From Virgibacillus doumboii (GTDB taxonomy: Bacteria > Bacillota > Bacilli > Bacillales > Amphibacillaceae): DNA of 64,000 nt. Below the pieces are notes generated by a model that did not search any database, was not told where the DNA came from, and was given only the letters and a program-made list of their open reading frames with translations. The DNA lies in contig NZ_CADCWQ010000001.1 of the NCBI RefSeq assembly GCF_902806455.1, positions 496,001 to 560,000 of the forward strand, in the 5' to 3' direction. A program made the translations under genes and the position numbers. Of this stretch, positions 1 through 8,980 are shown one piece after another; the first letter of the stretch is position 1; each line of letters opens with the position of its first letter.

Positions 1-2
1 TA

Positions 3-212
3 AATGATACAGGATTTGTGTTATACAATGAAGGAAAAATTATATGCAAGGTAAAAACCATCGGAAATGTGGAAATAGACAAGAACTACAGGAGTTTGTA
101 TTACTTAAAAAAAGAGGAAATAAACCGTGTGACTGTTAGAGCCAATATGAATGAGAAAATATGTAATATTAAATTTGATATAGAGCTAATAGGGGGGAGT
201 TTGAATGATTAA
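3..212 (+). CDS. C-terminal tail of a heparinase II/III-like polysaccharide lyase (5' part outside window)
   Basis: The frame is open from the left edge to a stop at 212, so only the last ~69 residues are present. They form a beta-rich tail with an SLYYLKK...FDIELI pattern that resembles the C-terminal beta-sandwich of heparinase II/III-family lyases. Such lyases often sit beside a fused MDR/Gfo-Idh oxidoreductase in exopolysaccharide loci, and one lies at 1653 here. The end overlaps the next gene by 8 nt, which indicates the same operon. The family call leans on context as much as on sequence, and another polysaccharide-locus protein is possible. Confidence 0.45.
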   Translation, partial: NDTGFVLYNEGKIICKVKTIGNVEIDKNYRSLYYLKKEEINRVTVRANMNEKICNIKFDIELIGGSLND

Positions 213-1422
213 TATAATTGGATTAGGATACATTGGTTTACCCACAGCTCTTATGTTTGCAAAAAGTGGACTGAAAGTAGTAGGAACTGATATTAATTTT
301 GATCTTGTTAATTCGTTAACCGAAGGCAAGCTTGCTTTTGAAGAAGATGGTTTAGAGGATGTTTTTCGTAAGGCTCAAGCTAATGGCATTGAATTTACAA
401 CAGAGTATCGTAGGGCCCATACTTACGTCATTGCGGTTCCAACACCATTTACAAAAGAAAATAAGAAACTTGATCCAAAGTATGTTATTACAGCAGTGAA
501 TAGTGTTCTGAATGTTTGTGAAAAAGGTGCTGTAATAATAATCGAATCGACCATTTCACCAGGTACAATTGATAGGTTTATTCGACCGGAAATTGAGAAA
601 AGGGAGTTTGTAATTGGTGAGGACATTCATCTTATGCATGCACCCGAAAGAATTATTCCTGGGAATATGATTTATGAACTTGAGCATAATTCAAGAACAA
701 TAGGTGCAGATAATCCTGAAATTGGAGATAAAATAAAAGGCTTATATTCGAACTTTTGTAACGCAGAGATAGTAGTTACGGATATTAGATCGGCAGAAAT
801 GTCAAAGGTTGTTGAGAATACTTATAGGGATATTAATATAGCATTTGCTAATGAATTAGCTAAAATCTGTAGAACGGATGATATGGATGTACATGAGATT
901 ATTAGAATAGCTAACATGCACCCTCGAGTAAATGTCATGCAACCAGGACCGGGAGTTGGTGGACACTGTATATCGGTAGATCCCTGGTTTCTAGTTGGAG
1001 ACTATCCTGATTTAACAAACTTAATTTTAACAGCTAGAAAGGTTAATGACTCTATGCCAAAACATGTTTTGGGCAGAATAAGGGATGTTATGAGGGAACA
1101 TGGTATTAACGATATTTCGAAAATTGGTCTTTATGGATTATCATATAAAGAAAATGTTGACGATATACGTGAAAGCCCAACACTTCAATTATTAAAAAGA
1201 ATGGATGAACACTTAGCTTTTGGAGTTAAAGTATATGACCCGCTTATAAAGGAACGAGTTGTAGACCATCAATTTTTGGATTTTGAAGACTTTTTAAATG
1301 AGATAGAGATTCTCGTCATAATGGTAGGACATGATCATATAAAAAACAAAATGGAACTTATTAAGAACAAGTTAATTCTTGATACAAAGAATATCTGTGC
1401 CTATGATAGTTATAAAATATGA
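205..1422 (+). CDS. wecC: UDP-N-acetyl-D-mannosamine dehydrogenase-type nucleotide-sugar dehydrogenase
   Basis: 405 aa, full length for the UDP-glucose/GDP-mannose dehydrogenase family. The N-terminal Rossmann motif GLGYIGLP lies at residues 6-13. The middle domain carries GPGVGGHCISVDPWFL with the catalytic Cys at residue 255. The C-terminal domain has the usual SYKENVDDIRESP segment. Family members oxidise C6 of a UDP-sugar to the uronic acid with two NAD+. The HCISVDPWF context is typical of WecC, which makes UDP-ManNAcA, but UDP-GlcNAc or UDP-Glc cannot be excluded. An upstream GGGGGAG gives a strong ribosome binding site. The gene is translationally linked to the preceding lyase tail by an 8-nt overlap and probably supplies an acidic sugar for the surface polysaccharide. 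Confidence 0.85.
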   Translation: MINIIGLGYIGLPTALMFAKSGLKVVGTDINFDLVNSLTEGKLAFEEDGLEDVFRKAQANGIEFTTEYRRAHTYVIAVPTPFTKENKKLDPKYVITAVNSVLNVCEKGAVIIIESTISPGTIDRFIRPEIEKREFVIGEDIHLMHAPERIIPGNMIYELEHNSRTIGADNPEIGDKIKGLYSNFCNAEIVVTDIRSAEMSKVVENTYRDINIAFANELAKICRTDDMDVHEIIRIANMHPRVNVMQPGPGVGGHCISVDPWFLVGDYPDLTNLILTARKVNDSMPKHVLGRIRDVMREHGINDISKIGLYGLSYKENVDDIRESPTLQLLKRMDEHLAFGVKVYDPLIKERVVDHQFLDFEDFLNEIEILVIMVGHDHIKNKMELIKNKLILDTKNICAYDSYKI

Positions 1423-1652
1423 TTAAAACAAGTACTGGAACTATGTGGAATAAGACCAGGGTGACATTAAATTGTATTCCTTTAGTGTAAAATAGGAACA
1501 AGTTATACAAGTTTAAAGTGATGTGAGATCATAGTTATGTAATATCATCTTGAATGTCTGTTATGATTATAGGTAAACTTAATACCTTTTTGAAATAACG
1601 GTTAATACTCTTAAAACTTGAGTGAAATAGAAGAAATGAAATGAGGAAAACA

Positions 1653-3770
1653 ATGAAACAATTATTTTTAATGGTAAATGATGGTTCAGTTAAGTTAATA
1701 GAAACTCCACCTCCAAAGGTGAAAGATAATCACATAATAGTAGAAACACACTATTCTGTCATTAGTGCGGGTACTGAGCGGGGTTTAACATCATTTGGAA
1801 GTAAAAACCTAATCCAAAAAGCCATGGATCGCCCCGATAAAGTCAAAAATGTTTTGGAAAAAATGTCAACGGATGGTATTCTTACAACTGTAGATTCCGC
1901 TTTTGCTCGATTGAATGAACCAATGCCAATAGGCTATTCTGCAGTTGGGAAAGTTGTAGCTTGTGGACGCGGTGTTACAGGAGTAGAGCCCGATGACATC
2001 GTTGCAATGGCTGGACAGGCTTATCATAGCGAAGTTAACCGAGTAAATAAGAATTTATTCGCGAAAATACCTAATAACTTTGATAATTATAAGCAAGGAG
2101 CTTTTTGCGCGCTGGGAGCTATTTCACTACAAGGCATCCATCAAGCGGAAGTAGTTCCTGGGGAAACTGTAGCGGTAATTGGTTTAGGTTTACTAGGGCA
2201 TATTACTTCAAGAATACTTAATGCCTATGGCTGTGATGTAATTGGGTATGATATAGCAGATAAATCATTGGATAAATCAAAATTAAAAGCATTTATTAAT
2301 TCCAATGATGAAAATGCTGAAGAAAAAACGAAAGCCTTAACAAGGGGACGAGGTGTAGATAAGGTTATTATTACCGCTGCTACAAATAGTAATGCACCAA
2401 TGGATCTAGCTGCAGCGATAGCAAGAGATCGAGGAACAGTTTGTATGATAGGCGTTACTCAAATGAATATTGACCGAAGACCTTATTATGAAAAAGAGTT
2501 AGCCTTTACTATTGCTAGATCTTATGGTCCTGGAAGATATGATACGAATTATGAGGATAAAGGCGTCGATTATCCAATAGGTCATGTTAGGTTTACTGAG
2601 GGACGTAATATGGAAGAATTTATAAGATTACTTGTTAGCAATAGAATTGATTTAATGGATTTAATAACACATGAAATTGATTTTAATCAAGCGGCTGATG
2701 CATACGAAATGATTACTACAAATAAAAACAACGAAAGATATATTGGCATATTATTAAAGTACACTGAAAATGATTTAAAATGGAAAAATACAATTATTCA
2801 AAAAAATAGTATACACCAAAATGATAGAACTTTAATTGGTTTAATCGGTGCGGGAAATTTTGCTAGAAATTCTTTATTACCAATTATGAAGGATACTGCT
2901 TTATATGAGTTTAAAGGACTAGCAACTACTGGTGGTTTGGGAGCTGGCCAAGCAAAACAAGTATTCCCTTTTGATTATATAACTAATAATTATAAGAAGT
3001 TATTAGCGGACAAGTCTATTGACCTAATTATCGTATCTACCCAACATAATAGTCATGCAAATTTTATTATCGAAGCATTAGAAGCCGGGAAACATGTTTA
3101 CTGTGAAAAACCTTTATGTATAACGATTGAGGAACTTAATAAAATTGAAGAAGCTTATAAGAATTCAAAAGGTGAGCTTTTTTGTGGTATGAATAGAAGA
3201 CATGCCCCTTTAATCAAGCAAATTAAAAAAGAATTATCAACTGATACTATTCCAGCAGTTTATGATTATATTTGTAATGCAGGATTTATTCCCACTGACC
3301 ACTGGACTCAAGATGAAAATGTCGGTGGAGGTCGGATAATTGGGGAAGCTTGCCATTTTGTTGATGTTATACAATTTTTAGATGGAAGTGAATTATTATC
3401 GGTAGACGTTTCCTTTGCTCAGAACGATACTTATCCAAAACGGGATAATGCAATTATAACTGTAAAATTTAAGTCAGGAGCAATAGGTAATATTATTTAT
3501 ACTTCAATGGGATCAAAAAAATATCCAAAGGAGCAACTACGTGTGTTCTCAAATGGTGTAGTTTATGAAATGGATAGTTATATTAAATTGAATAAGTACG
3601 GAAGTATGAAAAAAAATAAAATGAAGCTTAGACAAGATAAAGGAATAAAGGATGAGTATAAATATATTAATAGTATCTTAAATGACAATGAACAAAATAC
3701 AGCTATTGATGATGCTTTTAAAAACCATAGGCTATTAATTGGTGCAATAAAATATAGAGTTGGCTTATAA
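1653..3770 (+). CDS. Two-domain oxidoreductase: zinc-type alcohol dehydrogenase fused to Gfo/Idh/MocA dehydrogenase
   Basis: 705 aa from the ATG at 1653, which has AGGAA just upstream; an in-frame ATG at 1641 is the alternative. Residues 1 to ~370 are an MDR-type dehydrogenase with the nucleotide motif VIGLGLLGH and a C-terminal NKNNERYIGILLKY segment. Residues ~385 to the end are a Gfo/Idh/MocA oxidoreductase with LIGAGNFARN and the family EKPLCIT motif. This fusion recurs in bacterial exopolysaccharide loci next to heparinase-like lyases and glycosyltransferases, but its substrate is not established. It probably oxidises or isomerises a sugar for the polymer. A 230-nt gap separates it from wecC, with no clear terminator seen. 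Confidence 0.8.
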   Translation: MKQLFLMVNDGSVKLIETPPPKVKDNHIIVETHYSVISAGTERGLTSFGSKNLIQKAMDRPDKVKNVLEKMSTDGILTTVDSAFARLNEPMPIGYSAVGKVVACGRGVTGVEPDDIVAMAGQAYHSEVNRVNKNLFAKIPNNFDNYKQGAFCALGAISLQGIHQAEVVPGETVAVIGLGLLGHITSRILNAYGCDVIGYDIADKSLDKSKLKAFINSNDENAEEKTKALTRGRGVDKVIITAATNSNAPMDLAAAIARDRGTVCMIGVTQMNIDRRPYYEKELAFTIARSYGPGRYDTNYEDKGVDYPIGHVRFTEGRNMEEFIRLLVSNRIDLMDLITHEIDFNQAADAYEMITTNKNNERYIGILLKYTENDLKWKNTIIQKNSIHQNDRTLIGLIGAGNFARNSLLPIMKDTALYEFKGLATTGGLGAGQAKQVFPFDYITNNYKKLLADKSIDLIIVSTQHNSHANFIIEALEAGKHVYCEKPLCITIEELNKIEEAYKNSKGELFCGMNRRHAPLIKQIKKELSTDTIPAVYDYICNAGFIPTDHWTQDENVGGGRIIGEACHFVDVIQFLDGSELLSVDVSFAQNDTYPKRDNAIITVKFKSGAIGNIIYTSMGSKKYPKEQLRVFSNGVVYEMDSYIKLNKYGSMKKNKMKLRQDKGIKDEYKYINSILNDNEQNTAIDDAFKNHRLLIGAIKYRVGL

Positions 3771-3787
3771 GGAGAATTTAAACAAGT

Positions 3788-4816
3788 ATGAAAAAAAAGG
3801 TTATAATAGCTGGTACTATACCACCTCCGATTGGTGGTGTCACCGTACATGTTAAAAGGTTATATTCGCTTTTAAAAAATAATGACAATATTGAACTTAT
3901 AAACTTACGCCCACAAAAAAACAAAGGTGGTATCAGTATAAAGCAGTATTTTACCAATTTATTAGGTTGTGTAAGCTTATCAAGAAATGGCATTTTGCAC
4001 TACCAGTTAAATAACTGGATGGAGGGCTGTATCTTGTCAGTTTTATGTAGATTTATGAATACGAAAATGATATATACCGTTCATAGTTTTAGGCCAGAAG
4101 AGTTATCTGTTACTAGTAAATTTTTTTTCAACATTGCACGGAAAAATTTTAGCATGTTAATTGCCCCCTCCAGTACAATTAAAACACTGCTATTGCAAAA
4201 CAAAATACCAGATTCAAAAATCACTGTTTTGAACACGTATTTACCACCTTCAGAATCTGAATTAAATGAAACGTTGCCAGCTGAAATTATTGATTTTATT
4301 AGTAAGCCAAAAAAAGTTGTAGTAGCAAATGCCTATAAATTATATCTAGATGAAAGTAATACAGATGTTTACGGATTAGATATGTGCATTGAAGCATGTG
4401 CTAGAATTCCAGAAATTATTTTTGTTTTTTGTGTACCTGAAATAAGAGACAATAACTACCTTAGAAAATGTAAAAATAAAATAATGGATTATAATCTTGA
4501 GCAAAGGTTCCTGATTTATAACAAAAATATTTCATTGGTATCTTTATTTAAATATACAGATGTTTTTGTAAGACCAACATCAACAGATAGTTTTGGAGTA
4601 TCGGTTGCTGAAGCCATTTCATGCGGAATACCTGCCATTGCCTCAGACGTTTGCATCAGAGAAGAAGGCACGGTTTTGTTTAATTCAAGAAACATTGATG
4701 ATTTTGTTGACAAAATTAGACATTGTCTTGAATTTAAAAGCTATAGGCATTATCAGTATGCTATTAGTAACCCTGTTGATCAGTATACTTACTTATATAA
4801 CAATATCTGCCAGTAA
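3788..4816 (+). CDS. Family 4 glycosyltransferase (GT-B fold)
   Basis: 342 aa. The N-terminus has the GT4 glycine-rich acceptor loop in PPPIGGVTVHVKRL (residues ~12-25). The C-terminal half has the nucleotide-sugar site in PTSTDSFGVSVAEAISCGIP, where the Glu of the E-x7-E-like motif is kept as SVAEA. It should transfer a sugar from an NDP donor to the lipid-linked repeat unit at the inner membrane face. GGAG lies 13 nt upstream of the ATG, slightly far for a ribosome binding site. It follows the two-domain oxidoreductase by 17 nt, so the two are probably co-transcribed. Donor and acceptor cannot be told from the sequence. Confidence 0.85.
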   Translation: MKKKVIIAGTIPPPIGGVTVHVKRLYSLLKNNDNIELINLRPQKNKGGISIKQYFTNLLGCVSLSRNGILHYQLNNWMEGCILSVLCRFMNTKMIYTVHSFRPEELSVTSKFFFNIARKNFSMLIAPSSTIKTLLLQNKIPDSKITVLNTYLPPSESELNETLPAEIIDFISKPKKVVVANAYKLYLDESNTDVYGLDMCIEACARIPEIIFVFCVPEIRDNNYLRKCKNKIMDYNLEQRFLIYNKNISLVSLFKYTDVFVRPTSTDSFGVSVAEAISCGIPAIASDVCIREEGTVLFNSRNIDDFVDKIRHCLEFKSYRHYQYAISNPVDQYTYLYNNICQ

Positions 4817-4958
4817 TAAGTCAAACATTATAAATTAGTGAAGATGCTTTTTGAATAAGTAGAAAAATCATAAATAGTTGATTAAAAAATATTATTCAAC
4901 GTATCAATAATTATTAACAAACATGGTGTATAAGTTATAAAATTTTAGGGGATATAAA

Positions 4959-6194
4959 ATGGAATGGTTTTTAATACTGTTGTTTTTGTTTGTTATTACG
5001 TCCTTGCTTAATACCAATAATGGATTATTTAATGTGAATTTTTTGGTGATGGGCCCATTTGTAATTCTTATAGTTATTAATAATTGGTTTGCTGCAAGAT
5101 ACGGCTTTTATACTATAAATAATGATGTCATTACTATAACCGCTTTTGTAATAATTCTTTTCTATACAGGATCATTATTTTGTAGATTTATTTTAGGTCA
5201 ATCTATTGTAAAACAATCAATAAATAAGGATTATCAATTAAATATAAAGCTAATAAAAGTATATGTCGTTATTGTTTTGTTGCTTAGACTTGTTGAACTA
5301 TTAATAAAATTTTTTACAGGCGGGTTAGCCTACATGACCTCAAATGATTTTGAGACTATGAGGCTTAATGGTCCTATTGGTCATCTTTTTATATCGGCTT
5401 ATCCATTGTTAGCTGTATTATTTTATAATGGGTTAAAGGAAAAAAATAAAATAAATATATTAATTGTTTCTCTTGGGATTTTTCTAGCCTTTTTGAGTTT
5501 TACAAAATACCATGTAATTTCTATGGTATTATTAATATATCTGTATATTTCTTTTAAAAATAAAGTTTATTTCTTGAAAGGTGGAATAATTACACTTGTA
5601 AGTGTCATTGCTTTATTTATATTAGGTTATTTAGGTTCGTTCCTTATAAAAGACTCTAATGTAGATGCTCTGTTCTATCCATATCATACTTGGGGGTATA
5701 TTGCAGGAGGAACTATTAATTTTAACTTAATAACAACTCAAGGATTGAGTGGTTACAATATAATTGATTGGTTAATCAATTCCTTTATGGCGCTACCAAA
5801 TATGTTTATAAACTATTTTTATGGTCATTCAATAAATCCTGAGTATATTGAATTAGGGTTTAGGCAAATAGGAAATTATTATGGACAATCCCCGATTTCT
5901 TCCAACGTAGTGAATTTTATTGGATTGACTTATGCGTTAGAAAATATATTGTTATTTATACTTATAATGTTTTTATTAGGTTTCATTTCTGAATTTATAT
6001 TTAATTTGGCGGTTTATCGAAAAGAGGAAAACTTAAAATTATTCGCTTCTGTATTTATGACCTTCTGTTTATTATTATTTTTTGGTAATTATTTTTCTTT
6101 GTCAATGACGTGGGAATTATTGATATATAGTTTCTTGTTACCCGGTTTATTCAAAAAACGTAGAAACATAAAAAACAATTTAATTATCAGGTAA
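4959..6194 (+). CDS. Wzy-like polysaccharide polymerase (polytopic membrane protein)
   Basis: 411 aa, almost entirely hydrophobic, with about ten to eleven predicted membrane spans and a larger extracytoplasmic loop around residues 230-320 (INPEYIELGFRQIGNYYGQSP). Size, topology and position among glycosyltransferases and a flippase fit an O-antigen/capsule polymerase of the Wzy class, which joins flipped repeat units on the outer face. These proteins have little sequence identity, so the call rests on architecture and neighbours. The start has AGGGGA 7 nt upstream. Composition is very AT-rich, as is usual for horizontally shuffled polysaccharide genes. Confidence 0.7.
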   Translation: MEWFLILLFLFVITSLLNTNNGLFNVNFLVMGPFVILIVINNWFAARYGFYTINNDVITITAFVIILFYTGSLFCRFILGQSIVKQSINKDYQLNIKLIKVYVVIVLLLRLVELLIKFFTGGLAYMTSNDFETMRLNGPIGHLFISAYPLLAVLFYNGLKEKNKINILIVSLGIFLAFLSFTKYHVISMVLLIYLYISFKNKVYFLKGGIITLVSVIALFILGYLGSFLIKDSNVDALFYPYHTWGYIAGGTINFNLITTQGLSGYNIIDWLINSFMALPNMFINYFYGHSINPEYIELGFRQIGNYYGQSPISSNVVNFIGLTYALENILLFILIMFLLGFISEFIFNLAVYRKEENLKLFASVFMTFCLLLFFGNYFSLSMTWELLIYSFLLPGLFKKRRNIKNNLIIR

Positions 6195-6350
6195 ATATTA
6201 AAGTCACATATTTTTTATAGGAATTCCAACAAATATGGTGAACATAAGGATGCTTTAGCTATTTGAGGGGACTATATTATTTTGGAAATAGTTGTCGAAG
6301 AGAATAAACTTTTTAAGTAAAATTAATTTGATGATTGATGGTGATAAATA

Positions 6351-7298
6351 ATGAGGATATCTGTAGTAATTGCAACCTATAATGGTGAAAAATATATAGA
6401 GGAACAATTGCTATCTATTATGAATCAATCGCGACAGCCTGATGAAGTGTTGATTAGAGATGATTTATCTACTGATGATACTGTGAACAAAATAAAAAAG
6501 TTTATTATTCATCATGATTTGAAGAATTGGGAAGTGAAAAAAAATAAATATAATAAAGGTTGGAGAAAAAATTTTATTGATTTGGCAAGAGCTGCAAATG
6601 GAGAGTTAATATTTTTTTCAGATCAAGATGACATTTGGTATCGGAATAAAATTCAAAATATGTCACAAATAATTGAATCGAATAAGAATATTCAAGTTTT
6701 ATCCGGTATGGCAGATATAGTTGATGCTGAGGGCACATTAAGGCATAAAAATTCAAAAAAACAAAGTGTAAATACTGGTGGTACGGTCAAAAAAAATGAG
6801 TTTACCAAAAAATTCATTCATACAAATGCATTGGGATGTACAATGTGCGTAAAAAAGAATTTTGCAAATACAGTATATAGCATGAATAATTATAATTTAG
6901 GACATGATGAACAATTGTTTAGGATGGGTATTATCATGGATAGTACATATACAGTTAATATTCCTGTGATTAAACATAGAGTGCACGATTCAAATGCCAC
7001 GATGTCAGGTCAATCAATGCTATATAAAGTGAAAAATAGTGGTAGAGCAAAAAATATTCGTGAAAATATTTATTGGTTAAATAACATTAAAAAAACATTG
7101 ATTGATGAAGACGTTTTGGACAAAAAAAGATTAAAAATCTTAAATAACACAATTAAATTCTTGTCAAAAAGACTTAAGTTTATTGAAAGTAAAAATTTTA
7201 TCCATATGATAAGTTTAGTTAAATATTCTAAATACTATCTTAGTTTAAAAATGTTATTAGGTGATGTATACGTTACATATTTTGTTCGTTTGAAATAG
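6351..7298 (+). CDS. Family 2 glycosyltransferase
   Basis: 315 aa. GT-A fold starting with SVVIATYNGEKYIEEQLLSI (residues 3-22), then VLIRDDLSTDDT and the metal-binding DQDDIW at ~residue 88. This arrangement is typical of GT2 enzymes such as rhamnosyl- and galactosyltransferases of O-antigen loci. Given dTDP-rhamnose synthesis genes downstream, rhamnosyl transfer is a reasonable guess but not shown. No membrane segment is obvious, so the protein is probably peripheral at the cytoplasmic membrane. The ribosome binding site is weak (GGTGAT). It lies 156 nt after the polymerase gene. Confidence 0.85.
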   Translation: MRISVVIATYNGEKYIEEQLLSIMNQSRQPDEVLIRDDLSTDDTVNKIKKFIIHHDLKNWEVKKNKYNKGWRKNFIDLARAANGELIFFSDQDDIWYRNKIQNMSQIIESNKNIQVLSGMADIVDAEGTLRHKNSKKQSVNTGGTVKKNEFTKKFIHTNALGCTMCVKKNFANTVYSMNNYNLGHDEQLFRMGIIMDSTYTVNIPVIKHRVHDSNATMSGQSMLYKVKNSGRAKNIRENIYWLNNIKKTLIDEDVLDKKRLKILNNTIKFLSKRLKFIESKNFIHMISLVKYSKYYLSLKMLLGDVYVTYFVRLK

Positions 7299-7387
7299 TG
7301 CCAATGATATTTAACTGACAATGGTAAAGACACTGATGGTTACTGTTATTATAGTTATGAGTTATTTTTTCATAAGAAGGTGGCAAA

Positions 7388-8158
7388 ATGAATAAGCAAA
7401 TAGTTGTATTAGGAATGCATAGGTCTGGAACTTCTACTATAGCATTAATTCTTCAGGCGATTGGCATTAATATGGGTGAAAAACTACTTGGTGCAACACC
7501 AGGAAATCCATATGGACATGCCGAGGATGAGGACTTTTTGAATATTAACGAATTAATGTTAAAGGAATCAAATGGTTCATGGGATTTCCCGCCTGATAAA
7601 ACTGCATTGGAAAAAGCGTTTAATAATCACTATGATGAAATTGAAAATATAATTACTAACAAAAATAAGAAGAAAATATGGGGTTGGAAAGAGCCAAGGA
7701 CTACATTGTTTTCAGGGTGTTATCATCAATTATTAAAAAATCCGTATTATATTTGTGTTCATCGTAATGATATGGAAGTCTCACAGTCTTTAAAAAAAAG
7801 AAACTTAATGCCTATTAGAAAAAGTTTTAAATTAATTGATAGATATAATAATGCATTACAAAACTTCTTGAAAACATGTAATCCTCACCATGTAATTCAT
7901 ATAAATTACAGTGATTTTCACAATCCGAATAAAGATGTTATAACTGATATTATTAATTTCTTGGAAATTCAACCTACTATAGAACAAATACAAAAGGCAA
8001 GTGAAATAATAATGCCTGTTAATGAGATAAATAAAGAAAGACAAAAATTAAAAAGGCAAGAAAAACGAAAAGTTTATAAAAAGGCTTTAATGCATCCCGT
8101 TAAAAGTGTAAAACTAATAATGGAATTGTGTTGGAGACTTTTAAGATATTATATTTAG
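7388..8158 (+). CDS. Sulfotransferase family protein (first of two)
   Basis: 256 aa. The N-terminus carries the PAPS 5'-phosphosulfate binding loop GMHRSGTST (residues 9-17). A middle segment VHRNDMEVSQSLKKR matches the 3'-phosphate binding Arg/Ser region of carbohydrate sulfotransferases. It should move sulfate from PAPS to a sugar hydroxyl, releasing PAP. The C-terminal ~50 residues are lysine-rich and may hold the protein near the membrane or polymer. AAGGTGG precedes the ATG. It directly precedes a second, unrelated sulfotransferase, and the genes for PAPS synthesis and PAP removal lie at 19732-24105, so sulfation of the polysaccharide is the natural reading. Confidence 0.8.
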   Translation: MNKQIVVLGMHRSGTSTIALILQAIGINMGEKLLGATPGNPYGHAEDEDFLNINELMLKESNGSWDFPPDKTALEKAFNNHYDEIENIITNKNKKKIWGWKEPRTTLFSGCYHQLLKNPYYICVHRNDMEVSQSLKKRNLMPIRKSFKLIDRYNNALQNFLKTCNPHHVIHINYSDFHNPNKDVITDIINFLEIQPTIEQIQKASEIIMPVNEINKERQKLKRQEKRKVYKKALMHPVKSVKLIMELCWRLLRYYI

Positions 8159-8173
8159 TTGGAGGTATTGAGT

Positions 8174-8980
8174 TTGATAAAAAGAATTAAAAGAAAGATT
8201 AATTTTGTGCTTCGATCAAATTTCAGTACTGATTTAGCGCTCCCAGATTTTATAATTATAGGTGCTCAAAAGGGGGGGACTACATCATTATATGAATATT
8301 TAATCCAACATCCGAAAATTTCTGGATCGATAGCTAAAGAGGTACATTATTACGATGCCAATTATGAAAAAGGTCTAAATTGGTATAAGGCCCATTTTCA
8401 TCCTAGTATTACTAATACTATAAAGGGTGAGGCAACTCCATATTATTTATTTCACCCTAAGGTTCCCTACCGGATTAGAGAAGACTCAAAAAATATTAAG
8501 TTTATAGTATTGTTGCGAAACCCGGTAGATAGAGCCTATTCCCATTATAAGATGATGGTTAAAAGAGGAATTGAACCTTTGTCTTTTGAGAATGCAATTG
8601 ATGAGGAAGACAATAGAATACATCATGAATTCGAAGCCTTAAATAAAGGCGAAATAGACCATAGTTCCCTCGTTCAGGATTTTTCGTATATTAGCAGGGG
8701 AATATATGTAAGTCAACTAGAACGATGGATGACCTTGTTTCCGAAAGAAAACTTTTTGATTTTAAATAGCGAAAATTTTTATGAAAATACTGAAAGTCAT
8801 ATGAGAAAAATAGAGGAATTTATCGGAGTAAATAAATGGGAGAATTATTCTTTTGAAGTCCATAATTCAGGTAATCCTGGCAATAAAATGAATGTAGTTA
8901 CAGAAAAGAAACTAGAAAGTTTTTTTGCGCCTTTTAACGAAGAATTATATAAGTTGATTGGAGAAAATTATAATTGGTGA
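8174..8980 (+). CDS. Heparan-sulfate-type sulfotransferase domain protein (second of two)
   Basis: 268 aa from a TTG at 8174, chosen because GGAGG sits 8 nt upstream at 8161-8165; the earlier in-frame TTG at 8168 is too close. The PAPS 5'-phosphosulfate loop GAQKGGTTSLYEYL is near the N-terminus, and the 3'-phosphate motif FIVLLRNPVDRAYSHYKMM follows at about residue 110. The C-terminal GENYNW ending is typical of the Sulfotransfer_1 (NDST/HS3ST-like) family, so the protein is complete. It is only distantly related to the gene upstream, suggesting that two different positions are sulfated. The stop codon overlaps the GTG start of the flippase. Confidence 0.82.
   Translation: MIKRIKRKINFVLRSNFSTDLALPDFIIIGAQKGGTTSLYEYLIQHPKISGSIAKEVHYYDANYEKGLNWYKAHFHPSITNTIKGEATPYYLFHPKVPYRIREDSKNIKFIVLLRNPVDRAYSHYKMMVKRGIEPLSFENAIDEEDNRIHHEFEALNKGEIDHSSLVQDFSYISRGIYVSQLERWMTLFPKENFLILNSENFYENTESHMRKIEEFIGVNKWENYSFEVHNSGNPGNKMNVVTEKKLESFFAPFNEELYKLIGENYNW

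Noticed and set aside
4593..4838. 81-codon plus-strand frame at the end of the GT4 gene
   Set aside because: Overlaps the conserved nucleotide-sugar site of the glycosyltransferase in another frame.
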